In this document: positions 45,803-57,090 of the stretch, in pieces | How positions within the stretch are numbered: position 1 is the first letter of the stretch | How the letters are laid out: every line of letters begins with the position of its first letter | From: Elgaria multicarinata webbii | Lineage: Eukaryota > Chordata > Lepidosauria > Squamata > Anguidae | Assembly (NCBI RefSeq): GCF_023053635.1 | Contig: NC_086172.1 | Span: 126,331,681 to 126,395,680 of the forward strand | Reading direction: 5' to 3' | Length of the DNA stretch: 64,000 nt | The notes under the pieces: model-generated | Databases searched by the model: none | Told to the model about the DNA's origin: nothing | The model's input: only the letters and a program-made list of their open reading frames with translations | Translations under genes and position numbers: made by a program

Positions 45803-46028
45803 GGTGACCATATGAAAAGGAGGACAGGGCTCCTATATCTTTAACAGTTGTATTGAAAAAGGAATTTCAGCAGGTGTCATTTGTATATATGGCGAACCTG
45901 GTGAAATTTCCTCTTCATCACAACAGTTAAAGCTGCAGGAGCTATGCTAGAGTGACTAGATTTAAAAGATGGTAGGGCACCTGCAGCTTTAACTTTTGTG
46001 AGGAAGAGGAAATTTCACCAGGTTCTAT
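45803..46028. mobile_element. Palindromic MITE (GTGACCATATG family), right arm missing
   Basis: AGGGTGACCATATGAAAAGG, AATTTCAGCAGGTGTCATTT, ATGGCGAACCTGGTGAAATT and AGAGTGACTAGATTTAAAAG follow the family order, stopping after CACCAGGTTCT. Confidence 0.8.
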
Positions 46029-46153
46029 GACATGACTATGACATTAGAAAAACATAAGTTATGTAAATGTAAGTCTTTTATTTTAAAAAATGACGGGGAA
46101 AAATTAGGATAGTTCTCCTGACTTAAATGAATGGGCACTGCACAAGAGATTAT

Positions 46154-46623
46154 GGCCTTAGCTAGACCTACCTGTTAGCACACGACAGAGGAGGGAAGAT
46201 CTCACAATGTGTTTATCGCAAGATCCCTCCTCTGTTTACATGGGAAGACCTCAGAAGGAGAGGCGTTGCGCCCACCATTTTATTAATATTAAAGGGCCAG
46301 CAGCGCACGAACGGTCATGCACAAAACGTAAGTATTTTTTTAAATTTAAATTATTTTCCCTGCTCCCCCCCACCCTACTCCTGATGGGTGCAGCTCCCGG
46401 CTCCTCGCAAGGAGCCGGGTCAACCCGTGGTGGCCGGCCACACATTCCGCGATCTCGGGCTCAGCTCAAGACCATGAAAAAACCAGGCCTAAAGGGGAGG
46501 GAGAGATCCTGGGGCAAGGGAGGGATCATCCCTCCCTGATCCTGGGATCCCCTGTGTGTCATGTGGACACACAGGGACGATCCCGGGGATCACCCCAGGA
46601 TTTTGCCCCGACTAGCTATGGCC
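46154..46623. mobile_element. Harbinger-like GC-rich element with 3-bp TSD
   Basis: The left end GGCCTTAGCTAGACC and the right end GACTAGCTATGGCC are imperfect inverted ends. TAT flanks both sides (46151-46153, 46624-46626). No transposase is encoded. The 3-bp target and similar elements at 52370, 60821 and 62121 favour PIF-Harbinger. Confidence 0.6.
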
Positions 46624-46626
46624 TAT

Positions 46627-47383
46627 GTAGTTGATCAGACAGGCTGATTCAGACATTTTTAGTACGCAGTCACCTTTACAATCGCTATACAATGGAATTC
46701 CCCCTAGAAGGGGAATAAGGTTCAAGCATAATGGATTTCATAGCTGTCCTGCTCCCAGCAAACAGGATAACCGAATCACAGGGTTGCAGCTTGTTCTAAA
46801 TATGGTGGCCATGGAGCCCATTACATGTTGCACCCCTAGTTTTTTCACATGACCAACAGAAATTCACCCTCTGACTTAACCTTGGACAGTTAAGATGAGG
46901 ATCATCTCATTTATACTTCAGTCTCATGAATTCCTTCATGTTCCAAGCAGATAAATACTTTAAATGGCCAGATCTGACCAAGCCATGCAATTGCTCAGCA
47001 GCTATCTTTGACAAACTGGCTGTTGCCACAAATGGGATTTTTCATCCATATGCTGGAAAGTTTTGAGCCCCATTTCCAGATGAAATTTCCTTCGGAGGAA
47101 AAAGTACTGGAGACTCGCAGCGCCTCTCTGCAAAGCTGTTTGTTTACTTATTGACATGGCTGGAAAGCAACACTCAGCACAGGGACTTGCAATGCTATTC
47201 CCAAGACGCAATCTGTGCATGTCCCCAGAGCATAACAAGCAAAGAACACACCAGACTGTTCCTGCCAAGCATCTCTCCTTCCAATAGCCAAGGCAAGTCA
47301 TTTTGAAACTACATCAGGCTCTTATTTGCAGCAACTGTGCTTAGTTTCCAGGAAACCTTCTCCATCCGCCTTCCCCAACTGCT
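46627..47383. other. Intronic, no recognised feature
   Basis: Nothing assigned. Confidence 0.4.
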
Positions 47384-48152
47384 AGGGTGACCATATGAAA
47401 AGGAGGACAGGGTGTTAGCATAGGTGTCTCCATTTTTAAAAGGAAACTGTGAAGCAGCCATTATACAGTAAGCGAAGTGTCACGTATGCGAGAATATCTC
47501 CTTGAGTGCATCCTTGCATCTGTCTTATCTAACATAAACAAGAGCCTCGGCTCCAGTGCTCCTGTGTCAAAGTTAACTTACTGTAACTTACTGTAAGGCA
47601 AAGGGATTGTTTAGCAAAAGATAAGAAGGCTCTAGTGTTACGTTCTGATTGGTTTATGCTGCAACAGGGCCCTGCCCCTTGCAGGCTTGAAATGCTGTGC
47701 TGAATTCCCTGTTCTCTGTCTGACTGCTCGCCTTTCAAGAGACTCAGATCTTGATCATAATCAATAAAGCGCTTTTGAACCCTCTGTCGCTGGAAGTGTG
47801 GAGTCGTGCTTAGGGGCTGTTTGGATTTCGTCCCTGGGTGAAGAACATTGATCTAACAAGGGCTCCTGTATCTTTAACAGTTGTATTGAAAAGGAAATTT
47901 CTGCAGGTGCCATTTGTATATATGGGGAACCTGGTGAAATTTCCTCTTCATCACAACAGTTAAAGTTGCAGGTGCTCTGCCCTCTTTTAAATCTGGTCAC
48001 TCTAGTATAGCTCCTGCAGCTTTAACTGCTGTAATGAAGAGGGAATTTCACCAGGTTCTCCATATATACAAATGACACCTGCTGAAATCCTCTTTTCTAT
48101 GCAACTGTTAAAGATACAGGAGCCCTGTCCTCCTTTTCATATGACCACCCTA
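47384..48152. mobile_element. Long palindromic MITE interrupted by a solo LTR
   Basis: Left part 47384-47412 (AGGGTGACCATATGAAAAGG). It resumes at 47863 with CTCCTGTATCTTTAACAG and runs through both arm pairs to CCTTTTCATATGACCACCCT. Apart from the insertion it is the most complete copy of this family in the window. Confidence 0.85.
47413..47858 (+). mobile_element. Solo LTR of an old retrovirus-like element (fossil)
   Basis: 446 bases bounded by TGTTAG and CTAACA (perfect 6-bp inverted ends), with AGGG duplicated at both sides (47409-47412, 47859-47862). It has a CCAAT-type box in inverted form (CTGATTGGTTT) and a polyadenylation signal (AATCAATAAAGCGC). No internal genes remain, so it is the usual product of recombination between two LTRs. 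The 4-bp duplication fits gammaretrovirus-like or Gypsy-like elements. It is younger than the MITE it sits in. Confidence 0.8.
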
Positions 48153-48240
48153 GCAACTGCGTGCACTCCAGATGTGTTGGCCTGCAATGATGGAGATTCC
48201 AGGCCAACACATCTGGAGAGTATGAGGTTGGGGAAGGCCG
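48153..48240. mobile_element. Palindromic hAT-type MITE fragment
   Basis: GCACTCCAGATGTGTTGGCC and GGCCAACACATCTGGAGAGT are inverted arms. It abuts the preceding MITE end. Same family as 20058. Confidence 0.65.
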
Positions 48241-48632
48241 CTCTCTGTCCTCTATTGGTGTGACAGCCATGAAGTTTTGTGATTCTTTGCCTCAACAAGG
48301 ACATCATTTAATTTACGTGAATTTCTCCCTTTGATTACTAGCACCCAATTTGAAAAGTAAGCCATCCTCTTCTTTTTCACCGTTTGGGATGTCGCCTGGC
48401 AATAATAAAACTCGGTGATGGGAGGTTCGTTCTAGGGATGAAAGTAGACAGCGTCTCTATGCACACATCTAGAAGACGTCCTTGGCTTGAGCAGCTTGCT
48501 GTACAGTAGAACTATGTAATAGGATTCATGCCAGTTAAAATCCTGTTTGCACGGCCTGCACTGCATAATTTTTCTAACCCCTACCAGGACTAAAATCTCC
48601 ATGGCCGCTTCTCCAGTATTGGAGAATCTTAG
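48241..48632. other. Intronic, no recognised feature
   Basis: Nothing assigned. Confidence 0.4.
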
Positions 48633-48635
48633 CAC

Positions 48636-48746
48636 TTTAAGGGTGCAATCCTATGCATTTTTACACAGAAAAAAAGTCCTACAACTCCTACAAGCAGCAA
48701 AGGAACTCTTTTCTGTCTAAACATGTATAGACCTGCACCCTAAAAT
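48636..48746. mobile_element. Palindromic MITE ('ACAACTCC' family)
   Basis: AGGGTGCAATCCTATGCATT, AAAAGTCCTACAACTCC and TTTTCTGTCTAAACATGTAT, then GACCTGCACCCTAA make a near-complete copy. Confidence 0.8.
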
Positions 48747-49010
48747 GTCTGAGGAGGGTGTCTTCATACAGGATGGCCATTTACACATTGCCAAAAAAAG
48801 AGGAAATTCATCAGCAGAAAAGAGGATGAAAGAGGAAACTAATCTGCATAACATTTGCATATGTAGATGCATATGTATAAATGCAAATTTAAAAATAATA
48901 ACTATAATGTTAATAAAAATACAATATATCTTACCATAGTGGAGAAGACTGACTAGGCATTCACAGTGTCTGTTCAGTCTGCTCTCCAGGTGCAAACTGT
49001 TGATAGGGAC
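48747..49010. other. Intronic, no recognised feature
   Basis: Nothing assigned. Confidence 0.4.
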
Positions 49011-49012
49011 TT

Positions 49013-49300
49013 GAATCATAGACTAGTAGAGTTGGAAGGGGCCAATAAGACCATCAAGTCCAACCCCCTGCTTAATGCAGGAATCTACCTTCAAGCACAC
49101 CTGACTGACGGCTGTCCAGCTGCATCTTGAATGCCTCTAGTGTGGTAATTGGTTTCATTGTCGCACTGCTTTAACAGGAAGTTTTTCCTGATATTCAGCC
49201 AGAATCTGGCTTCCTGTAACGTGAGCCCATTATTCTGTGTACTGCACTCTGGGATGATTGAGAAGAGATGAAGGCCGTGGGTGCTATCCCTCCTTCTGAT
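49013..49300 (-). mobile_element. CR1 LINE 3' end
   Basis: AATCATAGACTAGTAGAGTT, GTCCAACCCCCTGCTTAATG, CAGGAAGTTTTTCCTGATAT and TGTAACGTGAGCCCATT are the reverse complement of the 21268 CR1 end, extending further into the element. Confidence 0.85.
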
Positions 49301-50265
49301 TCTTTGTCTTTAAACCAACATTGAACTGGATACCTTTTCAAAGAGAGGACATCTACAAAGAGAGGACTGTCCTCTGCTAACTCTTCAAAACAGAGGACTG
49401 TCCAACACTCAGTAGGACACCTGGCTGCCCTCTCTTCCTAGCTTTGGATGAACAAATCCCACTTCTCTATTAAGTCTATTTGTCATGCAAACAGGCCTTT
49501 TGAAATCTAACTTCACAGTCTTGAACCTAGAAATTCCCTTTTTAAGAAACCAAAACTAAAAACCATGAAACCTGATCTTCTCCAGGTGCTGCATTCTGTG
49601 CCTAGGGCAAATTTCAGTCTTAGTGTGGTTGGTGTTGCCTTAGGAATCTCAGAACACAGTCCTGCCTGTCAGGTGCTACAAAAGCACAATTCACAGGCAG
49701 GGATGTACGGATTGTGTAAAATCCATTCCATCTGCGTTTCATGGATTGTGCAGCGTCATTTGTTCTGATGTCTATTCACAGACAAATTCAATTCTCCACC
49801 CCCACCCGATTATGCAGAAAAATACGCAAATAATTCTGTAAGAAAGTTCACAACAATTTAAATTTTAGTCCTGCCCCTCCTATTCCATTCAACTTTTCCC
49901 AGTGAATATTTTCTAGCATGGCATATGTCTCAGCAGAAACTTGTGTATTTTCCTGTGAATGAATATGTAAATTTCGGGATAGTTTTTTAAAAAATCCACA
50001 AGTCTGCGCACTCGGCGTGGCCTGGAGAGGCCGGTCCACAGCAGATTCCGCAGGTTGAGTTCTTAGAAATCCAAACTCATTTTAGTCCATCTCAGTTTTC
50101 TCCACCATCTCTACTGCGCACAGGACTAGGTGTCATCAGTTCAAGAGCCCCAAATCAAGTCCTGCTGATACTGGGACCTGGAACCAGGAGTCGCCACTGT
50201 CTGGTCTGAAAGCAGCCAGCTATGATCTTCAATTAGCACCTGCCCCATATCTTTTAACTTAACTA
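49301..50265. other. Intronic, no recognised feature
   Basis: Nothing assigned. Confidence 0.4.
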
Positions 50266-50267
50266 AG

Positions 50268-50384
50268 GGTACAATGCTATGCATGTTCAGACTGAAAAAT
50301 GTCCCACAACTCCCAGCATCCTCCAGCCAGCCATGGAATTGCAGGACTTTTTTCTGTTCAACCATGTGCAGGATTGGGCCCTAA
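50268..50384. mobile_element. Palindromic MITE ('ACAACTCCCAGCAT' family)
   Basis: GGGTACAATGCTATGCATGT, CCCACAACTCCCAGCATCC and GGACTTTTTTCTGTTCAACC, ending GCAGGATTGGGCCCTAA. Confidence 0.8.
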
Positions 50385-50385
50385 T

Positions 50386-50878
50386 TGATTGATTTTTAAA
50401 CTGCCTATCAGGATTTTCCCAAAGGCAGCTTACAATAGTCAGTAAAATAATATAATATTATACCAACACAATACTCAAATAACAGCAGCACATAAATAAA
50501 TCAAATTAATGCAATCAAATAAAAAGAGCATCAGCAGATAAAATAACACATTAAGCAACAACATTAGAATAGTGGCAACAGATAAGAATTAGAGCATTGT
50601 AAAAAAAAAAAATCAACAGCCAACTGGAATAAAAAGTGATCAAAGTCCCTCCTAAGGGCCAAGATGGAGCAGGCCAAATGTATTTCCCTGGGAAGGTATT
50701 CCAGAGATGTGGGGCTACTGCAGAAAAGACCCCGTTCCAGTGTAACAGCTCTCACTTGTGCACCAGAGAGCAGGACATCAGATACCAACCTTAAGGCCCT
50801 GGCAGATGTCTATGCATGCAGGCAGTCCTTCAGATAGCCTGGTCTGAAATGGTTTTAGGGCCTTAATACTTGCACCTT
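50386..50878 (-). mobile_element. L2-type LINE fragment
   Basis: The minus-strand reading VTLERGLFCSSPTSLEYLPR, then EIHLACSILALRRDFDHFLF corresponds to the last part of an L2-type reverse transcriptase (compare the copy at 44343). The 3' UTR (CTGCCTATCAGGATTTTCCC) lies at lower coordinates and abuts the MITE. Confidence 0.75.
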
Positions 50879-50934
50879 GTTGGGCTAGGAAATGGCTGAT
50901 CTTGCCACAGCACAGCATTTATGACCTACGCAGG

Positions 50935-51042
50935 GATGGGGAACGTGTGGCCTTCCAGATGTGGTTGGACTGCAATTCCCATCATCCTTAATGGGAATTG
51001 TAACCCATCAACCTCTGGAGCACTTCCTGTTCCCCACCAGTA
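50935..51042. mobile_element. hAT-type MITE (CAGGGATGGGGAAC ends)
   Basis: CAGGGATGGGGAACGTGTGG, GACTGCAATTCCCATCATCC and TTAATGGGAATTGTAACCCA form the palindrome. The right end reads CCTGTTCCCCACC. Confidence 0.75.
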
Positions 51043-51254
51043 ACCTACAGAAACTGCAGGAGTTGAGCTGTGTTGAATTTAATGAGTAGAGATCAGAGGA
51101 GCTGCTTTCCTTGCAAATGGGGGAGAGGCAACTGCCCACGTCCGGCCTTCCAGGGGAAGGGTTGCACTTCAGCAGCCGTGGAGCAAGCGGTTGCTTGTCA
51201 CTCATGCTGCACCCGAAGATGTCCCGTAGAATTGTGCTGCGTTTGGATGAGGTT

Positions 51255-51392
51255 CAGCAGAGCTCCCCAACCTTTTCGGACCCACGGGCACATTTGGGAA
51301 TTTGAGAAACTGCTTTGGGCACCACTGCAAAATGACTCCCATGTAGTCTGTGGCTAGTCACAAAATGGCTGCCATGGTGTCCTGCCTAGTCA
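51255..51392. mobile_element. hAT-like element fragment (as 8639-9157)
   Basis: CAGAGCTCCCCAACCTTTTC, CGGGCACATTTGGGAATTTG AG and GGGCACCACTGCAAAATG match the reverse complement of 9080-9157. Confidence 0.65.
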
Positions 51393-51534
51393 ACAGTGAG
51401 CTAAAGAGGGGTGGGTGAGAGAAAAATAGTGAGGGCAGAGGCTGGGAGGCTGACAGCAAGACAAAGGGGTGGAGAAAGAGCAAGGCTAAAGGCTAGAAAG
51501 GAGAGAGAGAACCCGTTTTGCACTTGGCTCGCTC

Positions 51535-51620
51535 CTTTAGAGTTCTGGCTGGTTCTGACTAAAACCCAGAATGGAATTACAGCCCCACTGAAGTTGGAGC
51601 CACCAGCCTCCACTGCCCAA
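51535..51620. mobile_element. hAT MITE fragment (CAGTGGAGGCTGG family)
   Basis: CTCCTTTAGAGTTCTGGCTG, AACCCAGAATGGAATTACAG and AGCCACCAGCCTCCACTGCC are the right half of the family. Confidence 0.7.
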
Positions 51621-52369
51621 AACTCCCCAACAGCCCTGGAATGCTGCCAACAACTTGCACCATCGTCCGGCTGGGCTGCCCTTTGCAATTTCCTTTGGAT
51701 AATCTGCCTACCTTCACAGAGAGTTGTCATTCCTGTTCTTATGGAGAAAATACTGCAAGGGCTGCATTTTTCTAAGTATTTGCTTCAAAACATTTTTTTT
51801 TCAAATTGAAAGCGTTATGCAACTGATTCGCAGCTACATTCAAAGAGATTATTTCAGTCATTCTAGCTGGCTCACTGACGTCCAAAGTCAGCGAGCCTTC
51901 CACCTTTTATTAAGAATCCTTTTTGGTTGCATAGCATCATTTCTTGGCGAATGTCCCCAAACACTTTGGCAAACAATAGATTCAAAGATGCACCTTCCTC
52001 TTCAACACTTGCTATAATGGCTCTTTCCAATGGATCCGGAAAAATACAAAATATCCAGAGAGCCCATCGCTGGACCTCTTCAGTGAGCCTCTTGTGAGAT
52101 TGGGGGGGGGGGGGGCATTTGGAGTTTTGCGCTGTTGTCCCTTGTTGTGATTATTGTGATGAAATAATGAAGTTCTATAGGAATCAGTCAGCACATTGTC
52201 TGAAAATTGCACAACAGACTGGCTTCCCCTAGGGCCGGAGTGTAGAAGCCCAGTCCAGGGCCCAGCCCAGCCCTCTGCAGTTCCCCAGAAGGCCTGGCAA
52301 CCGTTGGATGTTTCCCCAGCTTTGGGGCAGTCTTTCCCCCCACTCTTAAAGGTTCAAATGCTTCTCTGA
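51621..52369. other. Intronic, no recognised gene; poly-G run
   Basis: A 14-base poly-G run lies near 52101. Otherwise unassigned. Confidence 0.4.
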
Positions 52370-52905
52370 GGCCCTTTCTACTCCTCCCGGCCATCCGGGA
52401 GCGAGGGGGGAGGATCTTGGGATTTCCTGGTTCCGAGAACCTCCCCCTGGGTCCACACGTGGTGTGTGACATGCCGGGAGGAAAGAGGCTTGTCACGGCC
52501 ACCATTTTTCCTCCATGAGCGGGGCCGGTTGTGCAAGAGCGAGGCCCCGCTCCAGCAAAAAAGTAACTGGGGGTGGGGGGGAAATGACCGCACACCTCTT
52601 AACACACACACCCCACCATTGCAGGGATGGAGGAATTGCTGCCACCCCATCCCCTGATGGGTACGGAACAGCACTGCACAGCTCCGTGCCCATTTCTGGT
52701 GCCGCGCTTAAGCATGAGTAACCACCTCCCGCGGTCTCGGAATGGTCCCAAGACTGCAGGAAGAATGGGTTTTTCTCAGGGTTTCTTTATCCCTGGGAAA
52801 ACATGTGCCCATCCCCACCTGCTCCTGGGAGCCCCTGGGCATCATTTGGATGCACAGGGATTCAGCCATGACCGGCATGGACTATTGGGCTGGTATAGAC
52901 ACGGC
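52370..52905. mobile_element. Harbinger-like GC-rich element (inverted relative of 62121-62594)
   Basis: The left end GGCCCTTTCTACTCC and the right end GGTATAGACACGGC are imperfect inverted ends. The flanking triplets TGA/TTA differ by one base. Interior blocks (GGATCTTGGGATTTCCTGGT, GCCCATTTCTGGTGCCGCGC) occur as reverse complements in 62121-62594. Confidence 0.65.
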
Positions 52906-52920
52906 TTTAGTTACTGACAG

Positions 52921-53062
52921 CGACCCAGTTCAGATGACATGCTAAACCATGGTGGTTAAGCATTCATGGTGGCTATGTAATCACAGTTTAAACACGCTCA
53001 CTAACCATTTGCTGCAAAAGTGCCCTAAGCATTGCTTAGCGTGTTGTCTGAACAGGTCGAGT
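52921..53062. mobile_element. MITE of the 'CCATGGTGGTTAAGC' family
   Basis: GTTCAGATGACATGCTAAAC, CATGGTGGCTATGTAATCAC and ACTAACCATTTGCTGCAAAA, ending GTTGTCTGAACAGG. It is the reverse of 8371-8560 in its middle. Confidence 0.65.
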
Positions 53063-53189
53063 AAGAGCTTTAAACTAAACTATGCTGGTGTCTTTGGGAT
53101 TTTGGCCCCATCACCTTTTGCCCTTGGCCCGACCCACCACTGGAATCTGGCCCCTGAGATCTTGGACTGAAGTAGGTTCTGCACCCCTG

Positions 53190-53335
53190 TCTAAAAGTAG
53201 CCTTTCCCAGTCTTGGATCCTCAGACGTTGAACTACATTTCCCATCCCCCCCCCCCCCGCCCACATACCATCTGCCTTGCTGGAATTGTAGTCAAACAAT
53301 ATTTGATGGCCCAAGGCTGGGAAAGGCTTCCTTGA
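53190..53335. mobile_element. hAT-type MITE, degraded
   Basis: AGCCTTTCCCAGTCTTGGAT and ATGGCCCAAGGCTGGGAAAG GC are inverted ends around GAACTACATTTCCCATC and GGAATTGTAGTC. A poly-C run lies in the middle. Confidence 0.65.
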
Positions 53336-53347
53336 GGATATCTTAGT

Positions 53348-53402
53348 TTGTTGCAGTAAAAACAGTTAAGAGTCTTCTAGCACTTTAAAGAGCATCACAT
53401 CA
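53348..53402 (-). repeat. Fragment of the TTTTGTGGCACC repeat
   Basis: GTTTGTTGCAGTAAAAACAG and AGTCTTCTAGCACTTTAAAG match the right half of the 36556-36742 family. Confidence 0.5.
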
Positions 53403-53407
53403 TTATG

Positions 53408-53645
53408 TGATGAGCCAGTGTGGTGTAGTGGCTAAAGTGTTGGACTGGGAGTCCGGAGATCTGGGTTCTAGTTCCCATTCAGCCATGGAAACCTCCTAGG
53501 TGACTTTGGGCCAGTCACAGACTCTCAGCCCAACCTACCTCACAGGGTTGTTGTTGTGAGAGTAAAATGGAGAGGAGGAGGGTTATATACACCACCTTGG
53601 GTTCCTTGGAGGAAAAAAGGCAGGATATAAATGCAATAATAAAAT
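53408..53645 (+). mobile_element. Sauria-type SINE (well-preserved)
   Basis: GAGCCAGTGTGGTGTAGTGG CTAAAG, the B-box region GATCTGGGTTCTAG, GACTTTGGGCCAGTCACAGA, TCACAGGGTTGTTGTTGTGA, GTTCCTTGGAGGAAAAAAGG and ATATAAATGCAATAATAAAA are in the full order. Confidence 0.95.
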
Positions 53646-54073
53646 ACAACAAATATGTCAAGTGCTTTCTGGGGACGGGGGGGGGGCATTTTGTTAGATG
53701 CATGAAATGGGACATTTGTACTTTATGGTGTGACAAAGAATGAGCACTTCCTTACATGTTGGTTCCCATATATCAGGTGCTAACAGGGCTCCAGCTCTGG
53801 AACATTTCGCTCATCTACCACCACTTCCATGGATGTGATCTCTTCATCATATTCAAGAATATCCTCTAGTAACTATACTATATTTCTGTGTATGATTGTG
53901 ATTTTATACTTCTTTTTTTGACCAAAGTGTCCTGCTTTGTTATTGTTGTTCGGTCTGTTTGAAAAGTCAATTGTTTTTCTTTGGATTTTTAGCTATTGGG
54001 TGCTTAATGAAAATATTGTTCTAAAATTGGTGGTGTTGTAGGGGAGGGCAGGGAGAAGGGGGGGAAACTGCTT
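53646..54073. other. Intronic, no recognised feature
   Basis: Nothing assigned; short G run near 53680. Confidence 0.4.
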
Positions 54074-54318
54074 TGCTAGTGTGGTGTAGTGGCTAGAATG
54101 TGAGACTGGGAGTCGGGAGATCTGGGTTCTAGTCCCCACTCGGCCATGGAAACCCACTGGGTGACTTTGGGCCAGTCACAGACTCTCAGCCCAACATACC
54201 TCACAGGGTGGTTGTTGTGAGAATAAAATGGAAAGGAGGAGGATTATGTATGCCTTCTTGGGTTCCTTGCAGGGAAAAAGGCAGGATATAAATGCAATAA
54301 TTAAATAAAATAAAAATA
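54074..54318 (+). mobile_element. Sauria-type SINE (well-preserved)
   Basis: CTAGTGTGGTGTAGTGGCTA, GACTGGGAGTCGGGAGATCT GGGTTC, GACTTTGGGCCAGTCACAGA and the AATAATTAAATAAAATAAAA tail mark a near-full copy, second of a close pair with 53408. Confidence 0.95.
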
Positions 54319-54432
54319 GCTTTGCGAGGTGAGATTTAAAAATCAGTGAACATAAATGCTGAATTAGTCAATCACATTGGCTTCCATCCAGTGTCTCATG
54401 GGCAGATTTCTGCTTTTGCAGCCAGGTGTCCC

Positions 54433-54505
54433 ATTATTATTATTATTATTGTATTGCATTTGTATACCGCCCCATAGCTGAAGCTCTCTGGGCAGTTCCT
54501 CTCCT
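54433..54505 (-). mobile_element. L2 3' end with a short ATT tail
   Basis: ATT units, then GTATTGCATTTGTATACCGC CCCATAGCTGAAGCTCTCTG GGCAG. Truncated after the end motif. Confidence 0.75.
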
Positions 54506-55285
54506 CACCCCTGTGCTCCCCTTGCATCCTCTCCATATCTGCCCCAGGGGGATCCCCCAATCCCTCAGAGCAGATGTGGGGGGCTACGGGGGGGGGGGGC
54601 TCTGTTCCACCATTGCTGTGCATTTTTCTGGTGGTCGGATAGAACCCATTATCAGGCTCAGAGAGGAATCAGAATTGGAGGAAGGGATGCAATGGTGCTT
54701 GCTGGGAAAGAGCAACAGAGAAGCAAAAGGAGGGTTTTCTGCTGGGAAGAGAAACTTGCCCGATTACCGAGTGGGGTTGCAAAAGGGTGGGGGGAGTAAA
54801 TCAGGAATGAAAACGAAGAGCTTCAGCAGGTTTACCCAGGTGAATATTGATTTTGAAAGATGGAAGCTAGGTCAGAGATTACTGAGGTAATTAAAAAAAA
54901 GCGGGTGGGGGGAGAAACAGGCAGAGAAAGAGAGAGAGAAGGAAACTCTCCAGGGCATTTAACCTGCTTGATCAACAACAAAAACACTGAACAAAAAGAA
55001 ATAGAAGAAACTTAACTCAGCTCACAAAGTGGGGGGATATTTATCAAAGCAGCATTTGCTCATCAACACAGAGTACTAGGCTAGCCACTGATTTACTGCT
55101 GTTTATATTATTTTAGCTTTTTAACAATGCAGCCAGTACCCAAAAAAGGGATAAAAATTATAATTAAACTGCAACACACTGAAACTCTGGAGAATGAGCA
55201 GTATACAACAGAGGTTGGCAAATGTCAGGCTGATGGGATCCACTTTGTTTTTGTTACTAGAACCCTGAAATCCACCAGCTGGTGT
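54506..55285. other. Intronic, no recognised feature
   Basis: Nothing assigned. Confidence 0.4.
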
Positions 55286-55500
55286 CTGAGGGCACGTCTA
55301 CACGAAGGGTTTGCCCCAGGGTGGCTTCGCAGTAGCGACAAGTCATCTACATGACGCAGACGCCATTGCGAAGCCCTCCGGGGGCAAACCCCAGAGAGTC
55401 CACTCCAAAAAAGTCGGGCACTTACCCCCAACTTTTTTTTGGCAGCGAAGCCCATGGCACCCCCTGATCACTCACCATGGGTGGCCCCATGCCTATAAAA
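55286..55500. mobile_element. Harbinger-like MITE end (GGGCACGTCTACACG)
   Basis: GGGCACGTCTACACGAAGGG, TTTGCCCCAGGG and its inverse CCGGGGGCAAACCCC, plus TTCGCAGTAGCGAC, suggest a hairpin-rich element. The left end fits the GGNCNTGTCTACACC pattern; the right end is not clear. Confidence 0.5.
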
Positions 55501-56880
55501 GTAAAAAATAAAAATGGGGGGAGGAGAGGAATGGGCAGCTAGAGGGAGGAGAGGTGGTTCATCACGAGTCCCTGCCCCCTCCCCTCATGTCCTCCTCTGG
55601 CTGCCTCGTTCCTTCCCCCGGTTTTTTTTTTATTATCAGCTGCGTAGATAAAGACAATAAAATAAAAAAGGGGGAGGAACGGCCCTGTTGCTCTCCTTCC
55701 CCACCCCAGCGTTTTTATTTTATTTTTACTTTTAAAGAGCAGGAAAGTTTGAACTTGCGTTCCTTCCCGTGCAGGTGCCGGGAAGGAACACAAGTGCGGG
55801 AGCAAGGCGCCTCACAGCACCAAAGCGCCACCGTAAAGACAGGGGCTGGTACTAAAGACACACACTTAGAGCTTCTCTACACATAAGGAAAATCCCACAG
55901 CTTTACTGCGGCTTTTGACCTCTGCAGTCTTTCCACCTTCATGACACGCTCCTTTACACGTATCCACATGATTTTGAAATTCCGTTCTTGGCAAACCTCC
56001 TTTGTGTTTAATGAGACAGTGCCATCCATGGTGAAATTATAGCACAATGCCAACTTTATACACAGAGGAAATTCCTCAATATCCTAGCAATAATTTTAAA
56101 TACCACATTATCACCTATCTTTTTAAAAGCAAGATTACTGGGGTATAGCACAGGAGATGTCCTGGATGTTGATGACATCATGTAATGGACCTACAAATTT
56201 CTATGAGTGACCAATCACGAATGTGCAATAAATCACTCATTTACAGAAGCTCTTAGAATTAAAGCATGTCAAGCTCAGGAATTGGTTTTGAGTACCAGAA
56301 CTGAACGGAGCTCATAGCCTTTCTACACACAAATCCATTCCTGGTTATTGCAAGCAGAGACATGTTGTCTGGGATACTATTTGAAAGTGCTGCTGAGTGA
56401 TTCTTTCCTATTACTTTTAAGTCAATATGCAGAGTCCTGTCCTGCTTACTTCTGAGTAGCCATGCTTCCTTCTATAAATCCATTAAATAGAATTGAGGGG
56501 AGATGGATTTTTCGGCCCTGTACCTTTGGCTTCACTCACCACTGCAATGTAGGCCCCCTACTCTCTGGAGCTTTCCCAAAATAGAATCTGGCCCCCAGAC
56601 CAAAAAATATTCCCCAAGCCTGCACTAGCTGAATTTGTGCTCTGCCTCCTAGGCACAGCATCAGGCACAAACAGCCAATAGGTAATTTCCCCCATGTAAT
56701 ACTTGGTGATGGTGACTGAATCCCTGCGGCACACTGCAGCAGCAGCAACAACAACACCTCCTGCTCCGGTCCTCTTGGCTGCTGCAGATACGAGCACTTA
56801 CCTGGGGCCATCAGCGATGACGTAGGTTGCCCTTGCCTCACCCAGCCAGGCCTTGTAAACCACCAGAGAGCTTCGGCTGT
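55501..56880. other. Intronic, no recognised feature
   Basis: Nothing assigned. Confidence 0.4.
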
Positions 56881-56884
56881 GGGG

Positions 56885-57090
56885 TGGTATATTATTATTA
56901 ATAATAACAATAATAACAATAATAATAATAATAATAACTATTTATTTATTTATTTATTTATTACATTTTTATACCGCCCAATAGCCGAAGCTCTCTGGGC
57001 GGTTCACAAAAATTAAAACCACAGTAAAACACCCAACAGTTTAAAACACAATTACGAAATACAGTATAAAAAGCGCAACCAGGATAAAAC
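56885..57090 (-). mobile_element. L2 LINE 3' end
   Basis: An AATAATAAC-rich stretch and a TTTA tail (56886-56960) precede TTACATTTTTATACCGCCCA, GGGCGGTTCACAAAAATTAA and GTATAAAAAGCGCAACCAGG. Confidence 0.8.
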
